Source: an uncultured Lachnospiraceae bacterium (lineage in GTDB: Bacteria > Bacillota > Clostridia > Lachnospirales > Lachnospiraceae). Taken from it: DNA of 40,929 nucleotides. Position 1 is the first letter of the stretch. Every line of letters begins with the position of its first letter. The position numbers were made by a program, and so were the translations under genes. The notes beneath the pieces were generated by a model. That model was given only the letters and a program-made list of their open reading frames with translations. It had not been told where the DNA came from and ran no database searches. The DNA lies in assembly GCA_902781215.1 (NCBI GenBank), contig CACZIO010000025.1:1-40929 (forward strand), given 5' to 3'. Shown here piece by piece: positions 9,482 to 16,815 of this stretch.

Positions 9482-9916
9482 TTATTCCTCGATCTCGTGC
9501 GGGTCGCGCGCGGGCTTTTTGACAAAGTCCGCCGGCCTCTTCTCAGGAAACTTCGTGTAATAGTCCTCGAGGGCTGACTGAATGGCCTCTTCCGCCAGGA
9601 CTGAACAGTGGAGCTTGTAGGCCGGCAGGCCGTCAAGCGCCTCCGTCACGGCCTTGTTGGTCAGGTTCATGGCCTCGCTCAGGGGCTTGCCCTTGATGAG
9701 CTCCGTCGCCATGGAACTGGACGCAATCGCGCTGCCGCAGCCGAATGTTTCGAACTTGACGTCCTCGACAATGTCGTCCTCGATCTTGAGATACATCTTC
9801 ATGATATCGCCGCACTTGGCGTTGCCGACCTCTCCGACCGCGTTCGCGTCCTCGATGACGCCGACATTGCGGGGATTGCGGAAATGATCCATTACCTTCT
9901 CACTGTAGAGTGCCAT
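9482..9916 (-). CDS. iscU: Fe-S cluster assembly scaffold (IscU/NifU N-terminal type)
   Basis: Cytosolic scaffold on which Fe-S clusters are assembled from sulfur delivered by IscS; 144 residues. It has the three scaffold cysteines C35 (NAKCGD), C60 (FGCGSAIASSS) and C104 (KLHCSVLAEEAI), plus the conserved aspartate after the first cysteine. The LPPVK chaperone-binding motif of proteobacterial IscU is not present, as is usual for clostridial NifU-like scaffolds. AGGAGG precedes the ATG at 9916. It is downstream of iscS, separated by a 260-base gap with repeats, and upstream of the homocysteine synthase gene. Confidence 0.95.
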   Translation of the reverse strand: MALYSEKVMDHFRNPRNVGVIEDANAVGEVGNAKCGDIMKMYLKIEDDIVEDVKFETFGCGSAIASSSMATELIKGKPLSEAMNLTNKAVTEALDGLPAYKLHCSVLAEEAIQSALEDYYTKFPEKRPADFVKKPARDPHEIEE

Positions 9917-10014
9917 GATAACCTCCTGGTTTATTTAATATCCTTTGTATGTCCTTTTTATATCCCGGCTTCTTCCATACCCGGGCTGAAATTTGCTTTT
10001 TCTTTATCAATCTT

Positions 10015-10175
10015 TCCGACCTGGTCGGAGAATGTTTATTGTCAAAAGTCGGCAAACAGGACGGTTCCTGTAAAAAAGACCACCTGGATCCCTCCCTGAC
10101 GGTTCGTCCCTGACGATTCTGTCTCCGACCTGTAAAAGACCACCTGGATCCGTCCCTGACGGTTCTGACGGTTCA
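10015..10175. repeat. Direct repeats and GGACGGTTC-family elements between iscS and iscU
   Basis: A unit beginning CCTGTAAAA and containing GACCACCTGGATCC then TCCCTGACGGTTC occurs at 10067-10105 and again at 10129-10165, differing by a two-base indel and one substitution. It shares ACGGTTC and GGATCCGTCCC blocks with the repeats at 6.7-7.0 kb and 34.4 kb. A short dyad TCCGAC-CTG-GTCGGA lies at 10015-10029. No gene is visible. Confidence 0.75.
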
Positions 10176-10176
10176 C

Positions 10177-11367
10177 TCACGGCAGGATGAATGGGGTCTT
10201 TCCTGCCATGAGGTCTCTCCAGACGGGGGAGAAGCTGCGGAGGTACTCGACGACCTCCTTTACGGACTGGACGATGTAGTCGACCTCTTCCTCTGTGATC
10301 TCCTCTCCCAGGCTGAGGCGGAGGGATCCGTGGGCGACGTCGTGGACGCGGCCGATGGCGAGGAGGACGTGGCTGGGATCGAGGGATCCGGAGGTGCAGG
10401 CGCTCCCGGAGGATGCGCTGATGCCCTTGTCGTCCAGCAGGAGCAGGAGGGATTCTCCCTCGATGCCCTCAAAGCAGAAGTTGACATTGCCGGGAAGTCG
10501 CCTGTGCGCGTCGCCGTTGAGGGCGGAGTGGGGAATTACCGACAGGCCTTTGATCAGCCGGTCCCGGAGTGCTGTCTGGTGGGCAGCATTCTGTTCCAGG
10601 TTTGCCGCCGCCTCCTGGAGGGCCGCCGCCATGGACATGATGCCCGGCACGTTCTCGGTGCCGGCGCGCTTGCCCTTCTCCTGGGCGCCTCCCTCGATCA
10701 GGTTGGTGAGGGCAATGCCTTTCCTGGCGTAGAGGAAGCCGACGCCCTTGGGGCCGTGGAACTTATGGCCCGAAGCAGACAGCATATCGATCTGCATGGC
10801 CTTGACATCGATAGGCAGGTGGCCCACCGCCTGCACCGCATCGGTGTGGAAGAGGACGCCGTGCTTATGACATACCTCTCCGATCTCCGCGATGGGCTGG
10901 ATCGTCCCGATCTCGTTGTTGGCGGTCATGATCGACACCAGACAGGTGTCCTCGCGAATGGCGGCTTCCAGCTCATCGACCCGGACCAGGCCGTCCTCAT
11001 GGACGGGCAGCAGGGTCACTTCAAAGCCTTCCTTCTCCAGACGCTGCAGCGTATGCAGGATGGCGTGATGCTCGAAGGCCGAGGAAATGATGTGCTTTTT
11101 CCCTTTCCTCTTTCCGATCTCCGCCGCGGACCGTAATGCCTGATTGTCGGCCTCGCTCCCGCCGGAGGTAAACAGGATCTCCTTCGGGTCTGCGTTGATG
11201 ACGGCCGCCACCTTCTCGCGGGCCTCCTCCAGAGCTTCCTTGGCCTCCTGCCCGATTGAATAAAGGCTGGAAGGATTCCCGTAGACATTCTCCATATAGG
11301 GAATCATGGCATCGATTGCCGTTCTGCTCATTCTTGTTGTCGCCGCATTGTCTGCATAGATTTTCAT
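10177..11367 (-). CDS. iscS: Cysteine desulfurase (IscS/NifS family)
   Basis: PLP enzyme that removes sulfur from cysteine as an enzyme-bound persulfide for Fe-S cluster assembly; 396 residues. The PLP lysine is K202 in SASGHKFHGPKG, the substrate-binding histidine region is SAFEHHAI, and the catalytic cysteine is C324 in SSGSACTSGSLDPSHVL on the long mobile loop typical of class I (IscS/NifS) desulfurases. AAAGGAG precedes the ATG at 11367. It is the first gene of a likely unit with iscU, metY and cysK. Its promoter at 11514-11542 overlaps a dyad that could bind the Rrf2 regulator encoded at 12974. Confidence 0.95.
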   Translation of the reverse strand: MKIYADNAATTRMSRTAIDAMIPYMENVYGNPSSLYSIGQEAKEALEEAREKVAAVINADPKEILFTSGGSEADNQALRSAAEIGKRKGKKHIISSAFEHHAILHTLQRLEKEGFEVTLLPVHEDGLVRVDELEAAIREDTCLVSIMTANNEIGTIQPIAEIGEVCHKHGVLFHTDAVQAVGHLPIDVKAMQIDMLSASGHKFHGPKGVGFLYARKGIALTNLIEGGAQEKGKRAGTENVPGIMSMAAALQEAAANLEQNAAHQTALRDRLIKGLSVIPHSALNGDAHRRLPGNVNFCFEGIEGESLLLLLDDKGISASSGSACTSGSLDPSHVLLAIGRVHDVAHGSLRLSLGEEITEEEVDYIVQSVKEVVEYLRSFSPVWRDLMAGKTPFILP

Positions 11368-11513
11368 GCTGAACTCCTTTGTTATTTTTTATCTGACCCG
11401 TTTATTCATCCCAGTGAGCCGGTCCTGTCACTTCGTTGAATGAACCGGTTTTTTCCTGTAAATAAGTCGATTATTTCTTCACTTGTTTTCAATCAAATCG
11501 AGCAACTGTGGAG

Positions 11514-11548
11514 ATTATAATTCCTTTAACCTACTATGTCAATAGGTT
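11514..11548 (-). promoter_or_regulatory. iscS operon promoter with dyad over the -35
   Basis: Minus strand TTGACA (11537-11542), a 17-base spacer and TATAAT (11514-11519): a perfect sigma-A consensus. The -35 lies inside an inverted repeat AACCTA-N9-TAGGTT (11528-11548 in total), a plausible operator. The regulator identity (the Rrf2 protein at 12974) is inference. Confidence 0.8.
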
Positions 11549-11762
11549 TTATTTCGCTTTTTTTCTTTTCCTTTCTCTGAAAGGTTTTCCGATACTTTCT
11601 TTACGTTCTTTGGAACCAATTAAACGTACCGGCCTGCCGGTTGTTGCGGTAATCTAATCGGTAATCTGAGCCTCTAAAATATCGTTTCCAAACCATTCTC
11701 TCTTGCGACACATCATATTATTTGTTTTAAAACTTATTATAAATCAATTTAAAATCATTTGG

Positions 11763-11791
11763 TTGACAAAGCTGGCTCTCAGATATATAAT
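11763..11791 (+). promoter_or_regulatory. Promoter of the HTH-Uma2 gene
   Basis: TTGACA (11763-11768) and TATAAT (11786-11791) are separated by exactly 17 bases, a perfect consensus, 62 bases before the chosen start codon. The gap 11368-11853 otherwise holds only the divergent iscS promoter, AT-rich sequence and a small ACCGGC-CT-GCCGGT dyad. Confidence 0.82.
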
Positions 11792-11853
11792 AGCAATATC
11801 AAACATTCGTTCCGTTTGTCTGGATAGCGTAAAGCGGAAAGGTGATGACTGCT

Positions 11854-12792
11854 ATGACGATCGAGGAAATGAAGAAGAGAAAAATCGAGCGCGGACTTTC
11901 CAACAAACAGCTGGCTGAGCTGTCCGGTGTGCCTCTGGGCACCCTTCAGAGGATCCTTGCAGGAAAGACAAGAGCGCCGCGGCGCGATACAGTGGAGGCT
12001 CTTACAAGAGCACTGGAAACTCCTGCTCCGGAGCAGGCAGGCAGCCGGGCTGCCGGCAATGGCATGAACAGATACCAGCCTTACAAACACCAGTCTTACA
12101 AAGACCAGCCAGGTCCGGAAACAGCCAAACCGGCGGCAAGTGCAGCGAATCCCGCCTCAGGCGATTATTTCCTCCCGCACTCTGCGGACATTCAGTGTGT
12201 ACGTGAGACAGCGCCTCAGTATGGCCGCCGCGTCTTCACGCTCAAGGATTATCTGGCCCTTCCCGATGATCAGCGTGTCGAGCTGATCGATGGGGTCTTC
12301 TATGACATGGCCGGCCCCACAACACTCCACCAGATGATTGTCTTTCAGATTCAGAGAAGTCTGTGGGATCATGTTGAAAAAGGCAAAGGCCCCTGCATTC
12401 CGCTGGCCTCTCCAGTTGACGTTGTCCTGGACAATGACCAGTATACGGTCGTCCAGCCCGACGTTCTGGTCGTATGTGACAGGGAGAAATTTCGCGATGG
12501 CAGGGTCTATGGAGCTCCGGACCTTGTCGTCGAGGTTCTCTCCCCCTCCACCCGGAGAAAGGACATCACTCTCAAGCTCTACAAGTATACCGAAGCAGGT
12601 GTGCGTGAATACTGGATCGTAGATCCCCCCGCCAGGCAGATCATCGTATTTGACCTGGAGCACGACGGGCCAATCGCAGTCTACGGCGGGCCTCACGGAG
12701 CCGGCCTGAAGGTTCCGGTCTCAATATGGAATAAAGAGCATATAGTCGATTTCGAACCAATCTTCTCATTCGCGGAAGTACTCGAGAAGTGA
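11854..12792 (+). CDS. Fusion of XRE-type HTH and Uma2-family (DUF820) nuclease-like domain
   Basis: About 312 residues. The first 55 or so form a Cro/C1-type helix-turn-helix (LSNKQLAELSGVPLGTLQRILAG). A polar, Gln/Lys/Pro-rich linker follows. The C-terminal roughly 190 residues match the Uma2 family of PD-(D/E)XK nuclease-like proteins: FTLKDYLALPDDQRVELIDGVFYDM, the QPDVLVV aspartate, VEVLSPSTRRKD and a following lysine-rich segment, ending REYWIVDPPARQI. Uma2 proteins are usually stand-alone, so the fused HTH suggests DNA-targeted or autoregulatory activity; the function is unknown. The start at 11854 has AGGTGA eight bases upstream; in-frame starts at 11842 (GTG) and 11845 are alternatives. 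It has its own promoter and lies divergent from iscS. Confidence 0.82.
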   Translation: MTIEEMKKRKIERGLSNKQLAELSGVPLGTLQRILAGKTRAPRRDTVEALTRALETPAPEQAGSRAAGNGMNRYQPYKHQSYKDQPGPETAKPAASAANPASGDYFLPHSADIQCVRETAPQYGRRVFTLKDYLALPDDQRVELIDGVFYDMAGPTTLHQMIVFQIQRSLWDHVEKGKGPCIPLASPVDVVLDNDQYTVVQPDVLVVCDREKFRDGRVYGAPDLVVEVLSPSTRRKDITLKLYKYTEAGVREYWIVDPPARQIIVFDLEHDGPIAVYGGPHGAGLKVPVSIWNKEHIVDFEPIFSFAEVLEK

Positions 12793-12911
12793 ATGGCGAA
12801 GGAGCCGGTATCCGCTTACAGCAAAACAACAAAATACCTATGCGACCATTTGGGGATCCCTTCTGTCAGCCATAACCCGACTACTCCAGCCTGCAATTTT
12901 TGGATTCCTTC

Positions 12912-12940
12912 TTGATTTGCCTATTTGCCCACAGTATAAT
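12912..12940 (+). promoter_or_regulatory. Promoter of the Rrf2 regulator gene
   Basis: TTGATT (12912-12917), a 17-base spacer and TATAAT (12935-12940), 33 bases before the start codon. CCTATT (12920) and AATAGG (12938) form a loose dyad across the spacer, sharing the CCTATT half-site with the dyad at the iscS promoter. Autoregulation is possible. Confidence 0.7.
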
Positions 12941-12973
12941 AGGATAAAACGATTTTTCAGGGAGGATGACACT

Positions 12974-13372
12974 ATGATTTCAACAAAAGGACGATATGCG
13001 CTCCGTGTCATGATCGATCTGGCTGAAAATGATGACGGGAAATTTATTCCGCTGAAAGAAGTGGCTGACCGGCAGGGAATCTCCAAGAAATACCTGGAGA
13101 TCATCGTCAAGGACCTGGTGAAAGGGAAGCTCGTCAGCGGTGCCAGCGGCAAGGGCGGAGGCTACAAACTGTGCCGGAAGCCGGAGGACTACACGGTAGG
13201 GGAGATCCTGGATCTGACGGAGAGCTCCTCCATGACAACGGTCGCCTGCCTGGCGGAAAATGCCGAAAAGTGCCCGCGGGCAGCTGCCTGCCAGACCCTG
13301 CCCATGTGGGCGGAGTTCGATCAGATGGTCCACGATTTCTTCTATGGCAAAAAGCTGAGCGACCTGCTCTGA
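12974..13372 (+). CDS. Rrf2-family transcriptional regulator (IscR-like)
   Basis: 132 residues with the winged-helix Rrf2 fold: MISTKGRYALRVMIDLA, then IPLKEVADRQGISKKYLEIIVKDL and the wing KGGGYKL. Three cysteines near the C-terminus (ACLAENAEKCPRAAACQ, spacing C-X7-C-X5-C) fit the Fe-S ligand region of IscR-type members, although CymR-like regulators of cysteine metabolism belong to the same family. GGAGG lies at 12961-12965, so the start at 12974 is secure. It sits 1.6 kb from the iscS-iscU-metY-cysK unit, divergently oriented, and is the best candidate to control both Fe-S assembly and cysteine synthesis. Direct regulation is inference. Confidence 0.9.
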   Translation: MISTKGRYALRVMIDLAENDDGKFIPLKEVADRQGISKKYLEIIVKDLVKGKLVSGASGKGGGYKLCRKPEDYTVGEILDLTESSSMTTVACLAENAEKCPRAAACQTLPMWAEFDQMVHDFFYGKKLSDLL

Positions 13373-13440
13373 TACTCCGGATGCGATTGGCGGAAGCCAA
13401 AGAGTCTTCTCCGTTTCTCCGGATATAGTTTCTGACGCAA

Positions 13441-13513
13441 AACACAAAAGACAGACAGATGAAATGACATCCACCCCGTTTCCGGGTGTCAGTTGTCTTC
13501 TCATCTGCCTGTC
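13441..13513 (-). terminator. Terminator of the AAA-ATPase/PD-(D/E)XK gene
   Basis: 13450-13462 and 13501-13513 form a 13-base stem with one mismatch on the plus strand that becomes G-U on the minus-strand RNA. An inner stem TGACA/TGTCA with CACCC/GGGTG extends it. A T-rich tract (TTTTGTGTTTTG) follows on the minus strand. It lies between two convergent genes and may also slow plus-strand transcription. Confidence 0.7.
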
Positions 13514-13605
13514 ATGAAAGGACACATGATTTCTGTCATGCAAAATCTTGTGGAATCATGTGGAAGCGGCGGCTGTCTTTCCGCCGCACCTCAAAGATTT
13601 CTTAT

Positions 13606-15222
13606 TTACAGTTTTTTCTTTTTACTGTTTCTGTCTTCCGGGATTCTTTCTATCTTACACGAGTGCTCCTTTTTTACCGGATCGTAGTTAATCCCAACCA
13701 GGAGAACCTCTCCGCCGTAATTTTGAAACACCGCAGGATAGTTTCTGTTCCGGATCTGTTTGATGGCTCCCTCTGCCGACCGGTTCCATTTGAGTTCGAC
13801 CAGCAGAGCGGGCATAAGTGTTCTCTGACGGGGAATATACACAACATCTGCAATTCCATGCCCGCTGGGAAGTTCTTCCACCTTCATATATTTATCAATG
13901 GCTGCAATATAGGCAAACTTAATGACATATCTGAGGGCCTGCTCATCATTATAGAAGGTTGGGGCGTACTCCATATCACGGACTTTGGTGATGGCACGTG
14001 CAACCGCTGCTTCATCGCCTGCAATCGTCTCTGCCAGCAGCTTTTCGGAATTCCGGATCAGTCTGATCCATCGGCTTCCCACATCCCTGCTTCCAAGAAT
14101 CTGACGGAACTCGATCCGTATTTCTTCGTTGGGGATGCGGACAGTCCCTTCATTCTCATGGTAAGTCAAATACCCCAGATGGATCAGCAGTGTGAGGACG
14201 TCATCCTTGTTTTTAAATGTCTCGAGATCATTTTCAAACGAATCTGTATTGACTTCGATCTCTTCACCTGCGATCAGTCGCGCCACAACTTCCTGCAATC
14301 CATCAAAGTCCATATTGATGTAGGTCAGCAGAGATTCCGCAGCTGATGTCTTCTGCCAGTAGGAACGGCATTTTTTGTTATGGACCGCACGCATCACAGA
14401 AAAAGGATTGTAGACAGGCCCGCATTCCGGAAATTCATACCCGTCATACCAGGATCTGAGCTCCTCATAATCTACATCTTCTCTGTCACACAGGCTGATC
14501 ACTTCAGATTCTGTAAAGCCTGTATATGGAGCAAAATCGCCGGGGTATAAAATCGGGTATTCTATAAAATCAGAGATTGCCGACTGTGATCCATCCTTTT
14601 TGATGGGGAGGATGCCCGTCATATAGGCTGCGGCCACTGCTTTGGGTGTGAAGTTTCCGTTTTTGAACCACGACCGCAAAAGATTCAGAAAAGCCTTTTG
14701 AGTTACACGATCTCCGGCAGCCTCTCGAATCACCGCATCCCACTCGTCAATGATAAATACAAACTGCCGCCCGGTCTTCTGCGCACAGGCAAGAATACAA
14801 TCAGAAACGTCACGCATCTTTTCAAGTTCCGGGTAAGCCAGCACAAGATCTGAACGGATTTCATCCATAATTCGGACCGTGACATCTGAAACAGAAAGGT
14901 GTTCCCTGTTTAGATCTGAAAGGAATCCGGAAATATCAAGATAGATCACCTGATATTTGTTCAGATGTTTTTCGAAATCCGGCTTCAGGGAAATATCCAT
15001 GTTCCGGAATAGGTCATGTGAATCACAACTGCAGTCGTAGTAGGCGCACAGCATCTGGGCTGCATAGGATTTGCCGAAGCGGCGAGGCCTGCTGACACAG
15101 GTGAGCTTGGTATTGGTCCCAATCGTCCGGTTGATCAGCTCAATCATGGCCGTCTTATCTATGTAGTTGGACCTTGCAATCTCGGCAAACGCCTCATTTC
15201 CCGGATTGAGATACTTTCCCAC
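13606..15222 (-). CDS. AAA-ATPase-like protein with C-terminal PD-(D/E)XK nuclease domain
   Basis: About 538 residues, of the expanded clostridial family with an AAA-ATPase-like N-terminal domain (Pfam PF09820 type) and a PDDEXK_9 C-terminal domain (PF08011 type). Visible are the P-loop variant SRPRRFGKSYAAQML, a Walker B-like FIIDEWDAVIRE, and near the C-terminus GIADVVYIP then ALLVELKWN, the D...ExK arrangement of the nuclease fold. The start is a GTG at 15222 (VGKYLNPG) with a very good AGGAGG eight bases upstream. The open frame continues to an ATG at 15366, but that extension overlaps a terminator and lacks family similarity. Biological role unknown; such genes are often repeated in genomes and have been suspected to be mobile or defence-related, which I cannot test here. 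Confidence 0.85.
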   Translation of the reverse strand: MGKYLNPGNEAFAEIARSNYIDKTAMIELINRTIGTNTKLTCVSRPRRFGKSYAAQMLCAYYDCSCDSHDLFRNMDISLKPDFEKHLNKYQVIYLDISGFLSDLNREHLSVSDVTVRIMDEIRSDLVLAYPELEKMRDVSDCILACAQKTGRQFVFIIDEWDAVIREAAGDRVTQKAFLNLLRSWFKNGNFTPKAVAAAYMTGILPIKKDGSQSAISDFIEYPILYPGDFAPYTGFTESEVISLCDREDVDYEELRSWYDGYEFPECGPVYNPFSVMRAVHNKKCRSYWQKTSAAESLLTYINMDFDGLQEVVARLIAGEEIEVNTDSFENDLETFKNKDDVLTLLIHLGYLTYHENEGTVRIPNEEIRIEFRQILGSRDVGSRWIRLIRNSEKLLAETIAGDEAAVARAITKVRDMEYAPTFYNDEQALRYVIKFAYIAAIDKYMKVEELPSGHGIADVVYIPRQRTLMPALLVELKWNRSAEGAIKQIRNRNYPAVFQNYGGEVLLVGINYDPVKKEHSCKIERIPEDRNSKKKKL

Positions 15223-15288
15223 TTTTCTCTCCTCCTGCAGCAAAAAGAAATGATCAATACCAGTTCTGAAAAGAGTCTTTCCGCTCTG

Positions 15289-15297
15289 ATTATAGCA
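15289..15297 (-). promoter_or_regulatory. Extended -10 promoter of the AAA-ATPase-like gene
   Basis: Minus strand TGCTATAAT, an extended -10 element about 67 bases upstream of the GTG start at 15222. The -35 region is poor, as can occur with extended -10 promoters. Confidence 0.45.
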
Positions 15298-15356
15298 CAG
15301 CTCCGTCAGCTGCGGAAATGCAGTGTCACACTCAAAGCAGAAGCGAAACAACACAT

Positions 15357-15387
15357 AAAAAGACACCCGGTCCGAAGACCGGATGCC
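15357..15387 (-). terminator. Terminator of the iolD/B/E-alcohol dehydrogenase operon
   Basis: On the minus strand CCGGTC-TTCG-GACCGG forms a hairpin capped by a UUCG tetraloop and extended by wobble pairs, followed by TTTTT (15357-15361). A second hairpin with 10-base perfect arms (15432-15441 with 15444-15453) lies between it and the dehydrogenase stop. Confidence 0.88.
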
Positions 15388-15495
15388 TTTTATATAAGGG
15401 ATAAAAAATGAGTTTGTCTGTTTATATGCGCCTGCGCAGCTACAGCTGCGCAGACATAAACGATTTAGCTGAAACAGCTGTCAACAGCTGTCAGA

Positions 15496-16650
15496 TCAGT
15501 CCCAGAGAGCCTTGTACATCGCAACGATCTCTTCCTTGGTCGCGATGCGCTGTGTGGTCTGAGGGCTGCCGCTGGCCAGAGCGTCGTCAGCCATCTTGTC
15601 GATCGCTGCGAAGAATTTCTCTCTGTCAACGCCGAACTTCTCGAGGGTAGGGATCTCGAGCTCGTCGACCATGTCCATGACCTTCTTCTGGAAGGCCAGA
15701 GCTGCGGTCTTGTCGTCGTCTGCCTCGGTTGCAACACCGATGGCTCTGCCGAGGGTTCCGAAACGCTCATAGGTGCCGGGAACCATGAAGGGCAGGCAGA
15801 CCTTGATCAGCATGGAGTTCGCGGTTCCGTGAGGAACGTGGAACAGAGCGCCGATGGGGCGGCTCATGCCGTGGATCAGGGTCGTGGAGGAGTTGGTGAA
15901 GCAGATGCCGGCCTCGAGGGCTGCGATGGACATCTGGACTCTCGCTTCCATATTTGTGCCGTCGTGATAGCAGGTTGGCAGATTTGCGCAGATGCGCTTG
16001 ACTGCGGACAGGCCGAAGGTATCGGACAGAGGCTGAGCCTTTCTGGAGGTGTAACCCTCGAAGCAGTGGCACAGAGCGTCAAGGCCGGTGTTGGCAGTGA
16101 CGAACTTGGGAGCTGTCATGGTGAACTGAGGATCGATGACTGCGAGAACGGGAACGATGCTCTTGCCGATCAGGTTCATCTTGACCTGCTTCTCAGTGTC
16201 AGCGATGATGGTGGTCTGTGTTGCCTCGGAGCCGGTGCCTGCAGTTGTGGGGATCGCGCACATGGGAGCTACGTCGACCTCGAGGGGCTTGCCCATGTAG
16301 TCAGCGATCTTGCCGCCGCCTGCTGCCACGACTGCGCATGCCTTCATGGTGTCGATGCAGCTGCCGCCGCCCAGAGCGACCATGAAGTCACAGCCTTCTG
16401 CCTTATACATCTCAACAGCAGCCTCGACCATCTTGTCGGTGGGCTCGCCGGTGATGTCGGAGAAGATCGCGTAAGCCATGCCCTGGCTCTTGAACATATC
16501 CTCAACCTTGCCTGCGTTGCCGAGCTGGATCATCATGGGATCGGTGACCAGCAGGGCCTTCTTGCCGAGTGCGCAGATGGAGGCAGCTGCCTCATTGAGG
16601 GAATTCTCACCAGTGTAGATCTGAGAGGGAATAACAAAATTTCTTGCCAT
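15496..16650 (-). CDS. Iron-containing alcohol dehydrogenase, candidate malonate semialdehyde reductase
   Basis: 384-residue group III (Fe-ADH, FucO/DhaT-like) dehydrogenase using NAD(P)H. The nucleotide loop GGGSCID is at about 94-100. The metal ligands fit D191 and H195 in GLDALCHCFEG, and H260 and H274 in LIHGMSRPIGALFHVPHGTANS. AAAGGAG precedes the ATG. It is the last gene of the operon with iolE, iolB, iolD and a transaldolase-family gene. Known family members reduce short aldehydes such as lactaldehyde or 3-hydroxypropionaldehyde. In this context reduction of malonate semialdehyde, an end product of inositol breakdown, to 3-hydroxypropionate is an attractive inference, since no IolA-type dehydrogenase is seen in the window. 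Another aldehyde substrate cannot be excluded. Confidence 0.9.
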   Translation of the reverse strand: MARNFVIPSQIYTGENSLNEAAASICALGKKALLVTDPMMIQLGNAGKVEDMFKSQGMAYAIFSDITGEPTDKMVEAAVEMYKAEGCDFMVALGGGSCIDTMKACAVVAAGGGKIADYMGKPLEVDVAPMCAIPTTAGTGSEATQTTIIADTEKQVKMNLIGKSIVPVLAVIDPQFTMTAPKFVTANTGLDALCHCFEGYTSRKAQPLSDTFGLSAVKRICANLPTCYHDGTNMEARVQMSIAALEAGICFTNSSTTLIHGMSRPIGALFHVPHGTANSMLIKVCLPFMVPGTYERFGTLGRAIGVATEADDDKTAALAFQKKVMDMVDELEIPTLEKFGVDREKFFAAIDKMADDALASGSPQTTQRIATKEEIVAMYKALWD

Positions 16651-16706
16651 TATAAAGTACTCCTTTCGAAGCGCCCTTACCGGCGCCCCTCGCGTCCTGT
16701 TTTATC

Positions 16707-16815
16707 CCGGCATGCCGGAGAAGTGATATGTTTTCCCCGGCATGCGATTTATTTAAATTTTTTTCAAGTTCCGGATGAAAGACCGGTGTGCTCCGCGTTG
16801 TGCTTTTTACAAATT
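16707..16815. repeat. Dyads and duplicated iolE 3' end
   Basis: The last codons of iolE (around 16817-16848) are repeated 38 bases further on at 16779-16810, sharing CCGGTGTGCTCCGCG and flanks with about four mismatches over 32 bases. Next to it, CCGGCATGC at 16708 and a second copy near 16737 form a hairpin-capable inverted pair in the gap before the alcohol dehydrogenase. Confidence 0.7.

Noticed and set aside
8152-15222. Idea that the repeats and the AAA-ATPase/Uma2 genes mark a defence island
   Set aside because: Only these two poorly characterised families are present, with no methylase, toxin pair or integrase, and the neighbours are housekeeping genes.
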